A stretch of DNA of 64,000 nucleotides from Micrococcus cohnii (GTDB lineage: Bacteria; Actinomycetota; Actinomycetes; Actinomycetales; Micrococcaceae), in NCBI RefSeq assembly GCF_014205175.1, contig NZ_JACHNA010000001.1, positions 1 through 64,000 of the forward strand, written 5' to 3'. Positions 12,332 through 21,024 of the stretch are shown here, in pieces (the first letter of the stretch is position 1; every line of letters starts with the position of its first letter). The notes under the pieces were generated by a model. The model had not been told where the DNA came from and ran no database searches. It worked only from the letters and a program-made list of their open reading frames with translations. The translations under genes and the position numbers were made by a program.

Positions 12332-14962
12332 GTGAACGTCACCGACACGCTCCCGTCCACGGTCCCCGTCATGAGCGAAACCGGGGACGACCCGATGCCG
12401 CGCTCCACGTGCCGCCTGCAGATCAGCGCCGACTTCACCCTGGCGGACGCGCGGGCCGTGGTGCCCTATCTGCACCGACTCGGCGTGCACTGGGTGTACC
12501 TCTCGCCGCTGCTCGCCGCCGAACCTGGCTCAGACCACGGGTACGACGTCGTCGACCCGGCGCGGATCGACCCGGCTCGCGGCACAGAGGAGGATCTCGC
12601 GGCCCTCTCCGCGACCCTGCGTGAGCACGACATGGGACTGCTGCTGGACATCGTGCCGAACCACATGGGCGTGGCGACCCCGCGGGCCAATCCCGCCTGG
12701 TGGGATCTGCTGACGCATGGACCGGGCGCCGAGTCCGCCGCGTGGTTCGACGTGGACTGGGAACGGCACCACGGACGCGTGCTCATCCCCGTCCTGGGTG
12801 ACGGCACCGCCGAGGACCCCGAGGCCGAGCTCGCACACCTGCGCGTCGACGAGGCGACCGGGACGCTGCGCTACTGGGAGCACGAATATCCGCTCGCGCC
12901 CGGGACCCTGGAGCGGGCCCGAGAGCAGGTCGACGCGCGGCCGCATGCCGAGGCCGGGGCTGACGCGGACGAGTCGAGGCTGGCGCGGGCGGTGCACGAT
13001 CTGCAGCACTACCGCCTGGCGCCGTGGCGTCTGGGCGATGCCGAGCTGAACTATCGCCGTTTTTTCACCATCACGACCTTGGCCGGCGTGCGGGTCGAGG
13101 ACCCGAAGGTCTTCGACGCCATGCACGAGCGGGTGCGCTCGTGGGTCGAACGCGGCTGGGTGCAGGGACTGCGTGTGGACCATCCTGACGGGCTGCGCTC
13201 CCCGGGCGGATACCTGCGGCGCGTACGCGAGCGGGTGCTGCCGGAGGGTCCGCTGTACGTCGAGAAGATCCTCGAGTCCGCGCTCGGGCCTGCGGGGGAG
13301 CGGCTGCCGGCCGCCTGGCCGACCGAGGGCACCACCGGCTACGACGCGCTCGGGGACATCGAGCGGGTCCTGATGCCGGTGGCGGCCGCGGGCCCTGCCG
13401 AGCATGACGAGCAGAAGAGAGCCGAGTGGGCACGCCTGACCGTGCAGCTCAAGCGCGAGGTGGCCCTCGGCCAGCTCGCCGCGGAGACCCGGCGGCTCGT
13501 GCGGGAGCTTCGCTCTGACCTCGACGCCGAGGCGGGCGTGGCGCCGCCTCACGCCCTCGCCACGCTGCGGGACGCGGGCGATCAGGCCGTGGCTGAGGCG
13601 CTGGCGTGGCTCATGGCCCACCTGCCGGTCTACCGCACCTACCTTCCCCTCGGCGCCGAACACCTCGAAGCGGCCCGCCGAGGCGCGATCGAGGACGGCG
13701 CGGACGCCGCGCTGGTCGATGCGCTCGCCGCGGTCGCCGTCGCACGTGACGGGCGGTTCGCCGCGCGTCTGCAGCAGAGCACGGGCATGGTCATGGCCAA
13801 GGGCGTCGAAGACCGGGCGTTCTACCGCTACTGCCGCTGGGCCAACCTCAACGAGGTCGGCGCAGACCCGTCCCATGTGCACCTGCCCGCCGCGCAGTTC
13901 CACGCCCGTCAGCACCATCGGCAGGCGGCCCAGCCCCACGCCATGACCGCGCTGAGCACCCACGACACCAAGCGCGGGGAGGACACCCGAGCGCGGATCG
14001 CCGCGCTGTCCGAGCATCATGCGGCGTGGACGGAGGCCGCCGCCGAGCTCGAGCGCCTGCACCCGCTGGGCGATAAGCACGCCGCGCGCCTGCTCTGGCA
14101 GTCCGTGGTCGGGGTGTGGCCCACGGACGGCACCGCGCCCGAGGCGCAGCGGCTCATCGACTACGCCCTGAAAGCCGCGCGGGAGGCCGGCGTGCACACG
14201 ACGTGGACGGACCCAGGCGCCGAGCACGAACGGCTGCTGACCGAGGCGATGCGGGCGGCCGCGGCCGAGGACACCGCCACCCGCCGCATCATCCAGTCGC
14301 TCGCCGACACCGTCGCCGCCTCGGGCCTGGCGAACCAGCTCGCGGCCACGCTGCTGCAGCTCACCGTCCCCGGCGTGCCTGATCTCTACCAGGGCACCGA
14401 GCTGCCCGCGCCCTGCCTCGTGGACCCGGACAACCGCCGTGAGGTCGACTTCACGCGGCGGGCCGCCCTGCTCGAGCAGCTCGACGCGGACCTGGCCGCC
14501 GGGCGGGCCCCCGTCTTCCCCGTGCTCGCCGACGGACAGTGGCGCCACCCGGGGCCCGAAGGGCAGGACCTCGCGAAACTCGCCGTGACCGCCGCCGGGC
14601 TACGGTCCCGCCGTGACCGCCCCGAGCTCTTCACCGGTCACCGCGCGCTCGAGGTGGTCGGCCCCGCCGACGAGCACGTGCTCGCCTTCGACCGTGGCGG
14701 TGCGGTCACCATCGTGCTGCGTGAACCAGAGCGGCTGGCCCGATCCGGCGGCCTGCAGGACACGAGCGTGCAGCTGCCCGCCGGGCCGTGGGTCGACGCC
14801 GTCACCGGCCAGAGGCTCGGGTCCGGCGGTGCGCCCGAGGCCGAGGAGACGGGCTGGCCCGTGGCCGCGCTGCTGGCCGCCGGGCCGATCGAACCCCACG
14901 ACGCGGTGGCCGAGGGCGTACGCCCCGTCGCCCTGCTGCTGCCGGCGGACGGCGAGGCATGA
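12332..14962 (+). CDS. treY: Malto-oligosyltrehalose synthase TreY
   Basis: 876-residue GH13 enzyme that converts the reducing-end alpha-1,4 link of malto-oligosaccharides or glycogen to an alpha,alpha-1,1 link. TreY signatures are clear: YLSPLLAAEPGSDHGYDVVD near residue 54, LLLDIVPNHMG near 110, and GLRVDHPDGLRSPGGYLRRV with the catalytic nucleophile Asp283. TALSTHDTKRGEDTRAR comes later, then VPDLYQGTELPAP near the end. The GTG start at 12332 follows a -10 box at leaderless spacing; ATG 12371 is a possible alternative. It is translationally coupled to treZ by an ATGA overlap. The debranching enzyme treX is not in this window. Confidence 0.96.
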   Translation: MNVTDTLPSTVPVMSETGDDPMPRSTCRLQISADFTLADARAVVPYLHRLGVHWVYLSPLLAAEPGSDHGYDVVDPARIDPARGTEEDLAALSATLREHDMGLLLDIVPNHMGVATPRANPAWWDLLTHGPGAESAAWFDVDWERHHGRVLIPVLGDGTAEDPEAELAHLRVDEATGTLRYWEHEYPLAPGTLERAREQVDARPHAEAGADADESRLARAVHDLQHYRLAPWRLGDAELNYRRFFTITTLAGVRVEDPKVFDAMHERVRSWVERGWVQGLRVDHPDGLRSPGGYLRRVRERVLPEGPLYVEKILESALGPAGERLPAAWPTEGTTGYDALGDIERVLMPVAAAGPAEHDEQKRAEWARLTVQLKREVALGQLAAETRRLVRELRSDLDAEAGVAPPHALATLRDAGDQAVAEALAWLMAHLPVYRTYLPLGAEHLEAARRGAIEDGADAALVDALAAVAVARDGRFAARLQQSTGMVMAKGVEDRAFYRYCRWANLNEVGADPSHVHLPAAQFHARQHHRQAAQPHAMTALSTHDTKRGEDTRARIAALSEHHAAWTEAAAELERLHPLGDKHAARLLWQSVVGVWPTDGTAPEAQRLIDYALKAAREAGVHTTWTDPGAEHERLLTEAMRAAAAEDTATRRIIQSLADTVAASGLANQLAATLLQLTVPGVPDLYQGTELPAPCLVDPDNRREVDFTRRAALLEQLDADLAAGRAPVFPVLADGQWRHPGPEGQDLAKLAVTAAGLRSRRDRPELFTGHRALEVVGPADEHVLAFDRGGAVTIVLREPERLARSGGLQDTSVQLPAGPWVDAVTGQRLGSGGAPEAEETGWPVAALLAAGPIEPHDAVAEGVRPVALLLPADGEA

Positions 14963-16995
14963 GCGCGCCCTGGCTGGAGTCGGTCGCCCGGGGCCGGCCC
15001 GCCGCGTTCGCCGTGTGGGCGCCGCATGCGCACCAGGTCGAGCTCGTCCTCGTCGCAGCGGCCCCGGGGACCCTGCATGCCGCCGCCGACGGCCCGGTCG
15101 TGGGACATCGCTGGCCCGTCGACGCCGTCGTCCCGATGCGCCGGCACGTCGCTCCAGTCGAGGCGGCCGACGACTACGCCGGCTGGTGGGTCCCCGACGC
15201 ACCGCTCGATCCGACCCTCGCCGCCGTCGGCGCGGATCCGTCCGCGGCGCAGCCGGACGTGCTGCCCGGATACGGTTACCGCGTCGACGGGGCCGACCCC
15301 GTCCCGGACCCGCGCTCGCGCTGGCTTCCGGACACCGTGCACGGACCCTCCCGCCCGGACCCGGCCGCCGACTTCGCCTGGAGCGACCGGGCCGGCGAGC
15401 CTGGCGGCTGGACCGGCCCCGACGGCGTCCTCGCCGACCCCGACCTGCCGCAGGGCGGCGGCCTGCGTGGCGCCGTGCTCTACGAGCTGCACCTCGGGAC
15501 ATTCACGCCCGGTGGAACGCTCGACTCCGCGATCGAGCGCCTGCCGCACCTGAGCCGGCTCGGCGTCACCCACGTCGAGCTGCTGCCGGTCAACGCCGTC
15601 GACGGGCCACACAACTGGGGGTACGACGGCGTCGCGTGGTACGCGGTCAACCAGGCCTACGGCGGCCCCGCCGCCTACCGACGCTTCGTCGACGCCGCCC
15701 ACGCGGCCGGGCTCGGCGTCGTCCAGGACGTCGTCTACAACCACGTCGGCCCCTCGGGGAACTACCACGGCGTGTTCGGGCCCTACACGGGCGGCGGGAA
15801 CACGGGGTGGGGCGACGGACTCAATCTCGACGGCCCCGACTCCGACGAGGTCCGCCGCCACGTGCTCGACAACATCGCGATGTGGATCGAGGAGTTCCAC
15901 GTCGACGGACTGCGCCTGGACGCCGTCCACGCTCTCGTCGACTCCCGCGCCGTGCACCTGCTCGAGGAGGCCGCCGCGCTCGCCGACCGGCTCTGCGCCC
16001 GTCTGGGCCGACCGGTGCCGTTGATGGCCGAATCCGACCGCAACGACCCCGCCACCGTCCTGCCCCGCGCCGGCGGACCCGGCGGCGAGGCCACCTCCGC
16101 CGGCCTCGGCCTGGCCGGGCAATGGGCGGACGATGTGCACCACGCGATCCACGTGGCCGTCACCGGTGAGACGCACGGCTACTACGCGGACTTCGCCTCG
16201 TTGTCCTGCCTCGAGACGACGGCCCGCGGTGTGTTCCTGCACGACGGCCGACACTCGAGCTTCCGAGGCCGCCGGCACGGTCGGCCTGTGCCGGACGCGG
16301 TGCCGGCCGAGGCGTTCGTCGTCTCGATCCAGAACCACGATCAGGTGGGAAACCGGGCCGCCGGCGACCGCACCGGCGCGAGCCTCAGCGAGGGTGCGCT
16401 CGCCGCGGCCGCCGCCCTGTTGCTCACCGGCCCCGGCACGCCGATGCTGTTCATGGGCGAAGAGTTCGCCGCGTCCACCCCGTTCCCGTTCTTCACCTCG
16501 TTCCCCGACGAGGACCTCGCCGAGGCCGTTCGCACCGGCCGCCGCCGAGAGTTCGCCGCACACGGCTGGGATCCCGCCGCCGTGCCGGACCCGCAGGCGC
16601 CGGAGACCTTCGCCTCGGCCGTGCTCGACTGGCAGGAGACCGACCGCGGGCGCGGTGCCAGGATCCTGGCGTGCTATCGCGAGCTGATCGGCCTGCGTCG
16701 GAGCCTGCCTGCGCTGACGAATCCCGATCGTTCTGCCACCGTCGTCACGGTCGACGAGCAGCGCCGGCACGTGCGCTGGGACCGGTCCGGCGTGGCACCG
16801 CCGACGGCGACGGCGCAGCACGCGTCGACGGGACAGACGGTCACCCTGCTGGCCGCTCTTGGGGACGCCCCGATGACCGTGCCCCGGGACCTGCGCGAGG
16901 CGCGTGTGCTGGTCGGCCACGGCGACGACGGTCCGCTCACCTCCGGTGTGCCGCCGCGGACGGTGTCAGCGCCCGGGTTCGTGCTGCTCGGCTGA
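14959..16995 (+). CDS. treZ: Malto-oligosyltrehalose trehalohydrolase TreZ
   Basis: 678-residue GH13 enzyme that releases trehalose from the TreY product. An N-terminal carbohydrate-binding-type domain starts with AAFAVWAPHAHQVEL. The barrel has LYELHLGTFTPGGT, ELLPVNAVDGPHNWGYDGV and VVQDVVYNHVGPSGNY. The catalytic nucleophile is Asp321 in GLRLDAVHAL, the acid/base Glu358 in LMAESDRNDP, and the transition-state Asp461 in QNHDQVGNR. The start ATG at 14959 overlaps the treY stop (ATGA). Its last 30 bases overlap the end of the convergent DUF4032 gene. Confidence 0.96.
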   Translation: MSAPWLESVARGRPAAFAVWAPHAHQVELVLVAAAPGTLHAAADGPVVGHRWPVDAVVPMRRHVAPVEAADDYAGWWVPDAPLDPTLAAVGADPSAAQPDVLPGYGYRVDGADPVPDPRSRWLPDTVHGPSRPDPAADFAWSDRAGEPGGWTGPDGVLADPDLPQGGGLRGAVLYELHLGTFTPGGTLDSAIERLPHLSRLGVTHVELLPVNAVDGPHNWGYDGVAWYAVNQAYGGPAAYRRFVDAAHAAGLGVVQDVVYNHVGPSGNYHGVFGPYTGGGNTGWGDGLNLDGPDSDEVRRHVLDNIAMWIEEFHVDGLRLDAVHALVDSRAVHLLEEAAALADRLCARLGRPVPLMAESDRNDPATVLPRAGGPGGEATSAGLGLAGQWADDVHHAIHVAVTGETHGYYADFASLSCLETTARGVFLHDGRHSSFRGRRHGRPVPDAVPAEAFVVSIQNHDQVGNRAAGDRTGASLSEGALAAAAALLLTGPGTPMLFMGEEFAASTPFPFFTSFPDEDLAEAVRTGRRREFAAHGWDPAAVPDPQAPETFASAVLDWQETDRGRGARILACYRELIGLRRSLPALTNPDRSATVVTVDEQRRHVRWDRSGVAPPTATAQHASTGQTVTLLAALGDAPMTVPRDLREARVLVGHGDDGPLTSGVPPRTVSAPGFVLLG

Positions 16996-18312
16996 GCCGT
17001 CGGCGGTGCCCGCGCCCGGACTCGACGGCGCGGGCACCGCGCGCAGCATCGTGGTGGTCGGGTGCAGGGCCACGGCGTCCTCGTCTCGCCGCGCGGCCAG
17101 CACCGTCGAGATGTACGAGGCGACGGCGTCGTCGAACGGAACCTCGCGCTGCTGGGCCTCGGAGAGGTACCAGCGGTGCTCGAGCAGCTGGTGCATGATC
17201 TCGGCCGGCTCGAGCTTGAGGGAGAGCTCGTCCGGGATCGACGCGAGCACCGGTTCGAACACGTTCACCAGCCACCGATGCGCCGCCTCGCCCTCCGAGA
17301 GATGGGGGTTGTTCGCCTGCCGGTTCGACTCGATGTCCTGCAGCAGCCGCCTGGCCTGGTTCTCCTGCACGTCGAGCCCCGTCAGCGACATCAGCCGCCG
17401 CTGGTGGTGGCCCGGGTCCACCACCTTCGGCCGCAGCACCAGACGTGAGCCGTCGTCGGTCGGGTGCAGGGCGTACTCCTCCACGTCGAAGCCCAGCTCG
17501 TTGAGGCGGCGAATCCGCTCCTCCACGCGCCACTGCTCTTCGGGCGCGAACTCGGTGTCCGCGGTGAGCTCCGCCCACAGGCCGCGATACGACTCCACGA
17601 GCATGTCCGCGGTGTCCGCCGGGTCGACGTCCGGGTCCAGCATGCCGCCGGCGGTCAGGTCCAGCAGCTCGCCTCCGACGTTCGTGCGGGCCAGCTCCAG
17701 ATCGTGCTCGCGCTGCCCGTCCGAGAGCCTGGGCCGCAGCTCGCCGGTCTCCGCGTCCACCAGGTGGGCGGCGAACGCCCCGGCGTCGCGGCGGAACAGC
17801 ACGTTCGACAGGGAGACGTCACCCCAGAAGAAGCCCTCCAGGTGCAGTTGCACGAGCAGCAGGGCCATCGCGTCCGTCAGCCGGACGAGCGTCTCGCGGC
17901 GCAGGGTCCGAGAGAACGCCGCACGGTAGGGCAGCGAGAACCGGAGGTGCCGAGTGACGAGCACGGCGGGCAGCGGCTCGCCGTCCGCGTCGACCCGACC
18001 CGAGACGACCGCGATCGGCTCGACCGACGGCACATCCTTGTGCTCCAGGCGACGCAGCAGCCGGTACTCGTGCAGGGCCAGCTGTTCGGTCGTCTCCTTC
18101 ACCGCGACGACCGTCTCGCCCAGGTGGGCGAAGCGGACGACATGGCGGGAGATGCCCCGGGGAAGGGCCGCCAGCACGGACTCGGGCCACTGTTCCAGCG
18201 GCACCGACCAGGGCAAGGTCGCGAGTCGGGCGGCGGGTCCGGCGTTGGCACGCCCGCCGGCGGTGATGCGCAGCGATGCGGGCGTCGTGCCGGAGGGCGG
18301 TGAGTCGACCAT
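16966..18312 (-). CDS. DUF4032-type protein with kinase-like fold
   Basis: 448 residues with an N-terminal half like an atypical kinase. VAVKE has the candidate ATP-binding Lys72, HEYRLLRRL has Glu82, FFWGDVSLSNVLF has the catalytic-loop Asp165 and Asn170, and LVDAETG has the metal-binding Asp186. The C-terminal half, with WRVEERIRRLNELGFDVEEY and VVDPGHHQRRLMSLTGLDVQENQARRL, matches the actinobacterial DUF4032 domain. Substrate unknown; lipopolysaccharide-kinase names given to such genes are unlikely to be literal in a Gram-positive. ATG 18312 is chosen for its AGGAAGG site. Its 3' end overlaps treZ by 30 bases. Confidence 0.85.
   Translation of the reverse strand: MVDSPPSGTTPASLRITAGGRANAGPAARLATLPWSVPLEQWPESVLAALPRGISRHVVRFAHLGETVVAVKETTEQLALHEYRLLRRLEHKDVPSVEPIAVVSGRVDADGEPLPAVLVTRHLRFSLPYRAAFSRTLRRETLVRLTDAMALLLVQLHLEGFFWGDVSLSNVLFRRDAGAFAAHLVDAETGELRPRLSDGQREHDLELARTNVGGELLDLTAGGMLDPDVDPADTADMLVESYRGLWAELTADTEFAPEEQWRVEERIRRLNELGFDVEEYALHPTDDGSRLVLRPKVVDPGHHQRRLMSLTGLDVQENQARRLLQDIESNRQANNPHLSEGEAAHRWLVNVFEPVLASIPDELSLKLEPAEIMHQLLEHRWYLSEAQQREVPFDDAVASYISTVLAARRDEDAVALHPTTTMLRAVPAPSSPGAGTADGSAEQHEPGR
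17003..17040 (+). terminator. Hairpin behind treZ, inside the convergent gene
   Basis: A perfect 14-bp stem (17003-17016 with 17027-17040) and a 10-base loop, eight bases after the treZ stop. It lies within the last codons of the DUF4032 gene, which encode a low-complexity Pro/Ser/Gly/Ala tail, so that tail may be shaped by the need for a terminator. Confidence 0.55.
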
Positions 18313-18495
18313 GGCGGGCCTTCCTGACGGTCTGTCGGTGCGGTGGGCCGGGCACAGTCGATGCCGCCGGGCGGGCGCCCACGGGCCGACCGGGGACACC
18401 GATTGTGACGGATCGTCCGACGGTGTTTCCAGATTCGATCAGTATGCTTGGGCGCGGACACAACGCAACCCTTCCGACGTCACCGAGGAGTGCCC

Positions 18496-19383
18496 GTGGG
18501 ATCGAACACCCCCCAGCAGTCGAGGACGCAGCGCGCCGCCGATTCGCGCGCCCGCGCCCGGCAGATCCAGCAGGACCAGATCAAGCGCGAGAAGCGCAAG
18601 CGCATGGCGATCGTCTGGGGGTCGGTCGTCGCGACCCTGGCCGTCGTCGCCGTCGTCGTCGCGTTCGTGCTCTCGAACTCGGCCAAGGACGTCCCGGCGG
18701 CCGGCCAGTCCTCCGGCTCCGCGAACAAGCAAGGCGGCATCGTGCTCACCGCCTCGGACGCGCTCGCCGAGCCGAAGGAGAAGCTCGCCAAGGACGTCGA
18801 CGCCGATTCGGTGGACGTGCCTGAGGAGCCGCCGCAGGAGGACCCGAAGACCGTCCCGGGGGCCAAGAAGCCCGGCAAGGATGAGCCGCTGCACATCATC
18901 ATCTACGCGGACCTCGCCTGCGTGCACTGCTGGGATTTCGAGGAGCAGAACGCCGAGGCCATGAAGCGCTGGCTCGACGAGGGCAAGGTGACGGTCGAGT
19001 ACCGTCTGCTGAACTTCCTCGACAGCCCCGGCAACAAGAACTACCCGGCGCGCGGCGCCAACGCCGCGTACTGCGTGGCAGAGAAGAAGCCGGAGGCCTA
19101 CAACGAGTTCGTCTCCACCCTGTTCGGCACGTTCGGCGACCATCAGGGTCAGGGCCTGTCCGACGACGAGATCGAGGCCGAGGCCGACAAGCTCGGCGCG
19201 GACATCGGCGACTGCATGGACGACGGCACCTACCGTCCGATGGTGAACTACACGACCGCGAAGGCCCGCGCGGCCGGGGTGCGCGGCACCCCCACCGTCT
19301 TCGTGGGCGAGGAGAACATGAAGACCGAGATGCCCCAGGGCCAGTCCTTCGAGCAGTGGGTCGAGTCCAAGCTGGACTCGTGA
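18496..19383 (+). CDS. Membrane-anchored DsbA-like thioredoxin-fold protein
   Basis: 295 residues. A basic cytosolic segment (residues 1-36) is followed by one membrane helix at 37-59, an acidic/Pro-rich linker to about 130, then a DsbA-type thioredoxin fold. IIYADLACVHCWDFEEQNAE carries the active-site CVHC (Cys142, Cys145), and RGTPTVFVGEE carries the cis-proline loop. The domain faces outside the cell and likely makes or exchanges disulfides in exported proteins. GTG 18496 is chosen for the GAGGAG six bases before it. It is divergent from the DUF4032 gene. Exported proteins with paired cysteines encoded later in this window are possible clients, by inference only. Confidence 0.88.
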   Translation: MGSNTPQQSRTQRAADSRARARQIQQDQIKREKRKRMAIVWGSVVATLAVVAVVVAFVLSNSAKDVPAAGQSSGSANKQGGIVLTASDALAEPKEKLAKDVDADSVDVPEEPPQEDPKTVPGAKKPGKDEPLHIIIYADLACVHCWDFEEQNAEAMKRWLDEGKVTVEYRLLNFLDSPGNKNYPARGANAAYCVAEKKPEAYNEFVSTLFGTFGDHQGQGLSDDEIEAEADKLGADIGDCMDDGTYRPMVNYTTAKARAAGVRGTPTVFVGEENMKTEMPQGQSFEQWVESKLDS

Positions 19384-19472
19384 CCGGGCGAGGGCTGCCG
19401 CGCCGCTGAGCGGGGCACCCGCGCGGAGCGGTTACCCTGGAGGGGTCCGTCGACAAGGACGGGCCCCTCTTC

Positions 19473-19546
19473 GCCTCCTTAGCTCAGCTGGCCAGAGCAT
19501 CTGTCTTGTAAACAGAGGGTCGCCGGTTCGAATCCGGCAGGGGGCT
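19473..19546 (+). tRNA. tRNA-Thr (TGT)
   Basis: The acceptor stem is GCCTCCT/AGGGGGC, the anticodon stem CTGT/ACAG encloses a loop with anticodon TGT, and the T-arm GCCGGTTCGAATCCGGC is perfect. CCA is not encoded. It is followed by a short GC hairpin. Confidence 0.94.
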
Positions 19547-19560
19547 CACGTCACGACAGC

Positions 19561-19582
19561 CCTCACCCCGCGCGGGGTGAGG
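19561..19582 (+). terminator. Hairpin after tRNA-Thr
   Basis: CCTCACCCC (19561-19569) pairs perfectly with GGGGTGAGG (19574-19582) across a 4-base loop. It lies between tRNA-Thr and the convergent acyl-CoA dehydrogenase gene, so it can stop transcription from both sides. Confidence 0.65.
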
Positions 19583-19610
19583 GTCGTCGTGCTGTGCGGC
19601 GCGGCCGGGA

Positions 19611-20792
19611 TCAGCAGAATGCCGAGACGCCGGTGAGGGCCCGCGCCGCGATGAGCGAGTTGATCGCGTACGTGCCCTCGTACGAGTAGATCGCCTCGAC
19701 ATCGTTCATGATCTTGGTCATCTCAAAGTCGGCGACGATGCCATTGCCGCCGAGCGCGTCCCGACCGAGCGCGGCCGAGGCACGGGCCAGGCGGGTGGCC
19801 GTCGCCTTCGCGGTCGCCGCGTGCAGCATTGTGAGCCGGTCGGCCTCCTGGAGGTCGGCGATCTGCGCCATCATGCCCGCGGTCGCACACAGGTTCCCGG
19901 CGATCTCGGCCAGGTGCTGCTGGATGATCTGGAACCCGGCCAGGGGCTTGCCGAACTGTTCCCGCTCGAGCGCGTAGTCGCGCAGGACCTCGAGGACGCC
20001 CTGCTGGGCGCCGAGGCCCTGCCAGCCGACCCAGGCACGGGAAGCGAGCAGCAGGCCGTTCGCCTGGGCGAAGGAGGTCGCGCCCGGCAGCATCGCGTCG
20101 GCGGGCAGGGCGACGTCGTCGAACACAATGTCCGCGTTCTGCATGATCTTCAGGCCGGTCTTGTGCTCGATCTTCCGCGCGCGGTAGCCCGGAGCGTCCG
20201 TGGGCACGAGGAACCCTTTGATCTGCCCGTCCTCGGCGTCGCGCGCCCAGACAACCGCCACCTGAGCGAGCGTTCCCGCACCGATCCAGCGCTTCGACCC
20301 CGAGATGACCCAGCCGTCGTCGGTGCGTCGGGCCTGCGTGCCCAGCCCCCCGGCGATGTCTGAGCCGTGGTCGGGCTCCGTGAGGCAGAAGGCGCCGAGG
20401 GACTCGAAGCGCTCCAGGCTGGGCAGCCAGCGACGCTTCTGCTCTTCCGAGCCCAATGTCGCGATGGTCGCTACGATCAGCTCATTGTGGATGCCCACCA
20501 GTGCCGACAGCGACAGGTCCGTGCGGGCCAGGGTGGCGTGGACGAGGCCCTGGAAGAGCGGCGAGGAGCCGTCCGTGAAGACATGTCCGAGCCCGAGTTC
20601 GGCGAGCCCGGGCAACAGCTCGGGTGTGAAGCGGTCCTGGACCCACGGCTCGACGACCGCCGGGCGGACCACCGTGCGCAGGTGCTCCTCGATCCGCTCG
20701 AGTCGCTCGCGTTCGGCGACGTCGAGCCTTCCGCGCAGTTCCAGCAGGTCCGAGTGCGGGAGGGCGACGGTCGGGGCGGGCGCGGCGGTCAT
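19611..20792 (-). CDS. Acyl-CoA dehydrogenase, glutaryl-CoA dehydrogenase-like subgroup
   Basis: 393 residues, the usual length. LGAFCLTEPDHGSDIAGGLGTQA and WVISGSKRWIGAGTLA are the FAD/substrate blocks, REQFGKPLAGFQIIQQHLAEI is the C-terminal helical domain, and GRDALGGNGI follows. The catalytic base is Glu372 in YSYEGTYAIN. That EGTY context is typical of glutaryl-CoA dehydrogenase and plant ACX4-like enzymes rather than the butyryl-CoA group, so a short- or branched-chain acyl-CoA is likely. It is divergent from an acyl-CoA synthetase and near mmsA/mmsB. The promoter gap holds three inverted repeats. Confidence 0.92.
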   Translation of the reverse strand: MTAAPAPTVALPHSDLLELRGRLDVAERERLERIEEHLRTVVRPAVVEPWVQDRFTPELLPGLAELGLGHVFTDGSSPLFQGLVHATLARTDLSLSALVGIHNELIVATIATLGSEEQKRRWLPSLERFESLGAFCLTEPDHGSDIAGGLGTQARRTDDGWVISGSKRWIGAGTLAQVAVVWARDAEDGQIKGFLVPTDAPGYRARKIEHKTGLKIMQNADIVFDDVALPADAMLPGATSFAQANGLLLASRAWVGWQGLGAQQGVLEVLRDYALEREQFGKPLAGFQIIQQHLAEIAGNLCATAGMMAQIADLQEADRLTMLHAATAKATATRLARASAALGRDALGGNGIVADFEMTKIMNDVEAIYSYEGTYAINSLIAARALTGVSAFC

Positions 20793-20846
20793 GGGTCTCC
20801 TTCATGCAGTGAGCAGGCCCGCATCTGGGGAGTGAGCGGGGCCACA

Positions 20847-20860
20847 TTGACGATGGTCAA
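20847..20860. promoter_or_regulatory. Inverted repeat TTGAC-N4-GTCAA
   Basis: A 5-bp-arm palindrome 55 bases before the acyl-CoA dehydrogenase start. Position between two divergent fatty-acid genes makes it a possible operator; no regulator gene lies beside it. Confidence 0.35.
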
Positions 20861-20891
20861 CACCGTACCGTCGCCCGAATGCGGATGAAAG

Positions 20892-20909
20892 AGTGAATCG
20901 CGATTCACT
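20892..20909. promoter_or_regulatory. Perfect 18-bp palindrome, likely TetR-type operator
   Basis: AGTGAATCGCGATTCACT is perfectly self-complementary with no spacer. Size and form suit a TetR-family dimer, a class that often controls acyl-CoA genes in actinobacteria. It lies between the divergent acyl-CoA dehydrogenase and acyl-CoA synthetase genes. The regulator is not in the window. Confidence 0.6.
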
Positions 20910-20926
20910 GACCAAGCATGTCTTCC

Positions 20927-20944
20927 ACGTGAGGTACATCACGT
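20927..20944. promoter_or_regulatory. CRP/GlxR-like site ACGTGA-GGTACA-TCACGT
   Basis: An inverted repeat with 6-bp arms and a 6-bp centre containing TA. It matches the GTGA-N6-TCAC core of CRP and of corynebacterial GlxR sites. It lies 81 bases before the acyl-CoA synthetase start. A second GTGA-N6-TCAC site precedes mmsA. Confidence 0.5.
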
Positions 20945-21024
20945 CTACTGTGGGGGCATCGTTCCGGTGCGCGGCCCATGGGCAGCGCGCCGGTGCCGCC
21001 AGCCACGAACGGGAGGAGAGCCCC

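Noticed and set aside
12530..14548. 672-codon minus-strand frame opposite treY
   Set aside because: Same high-GC shadow effect; treY has full catalytic motifs on the plus strand and the antisense frame has none.
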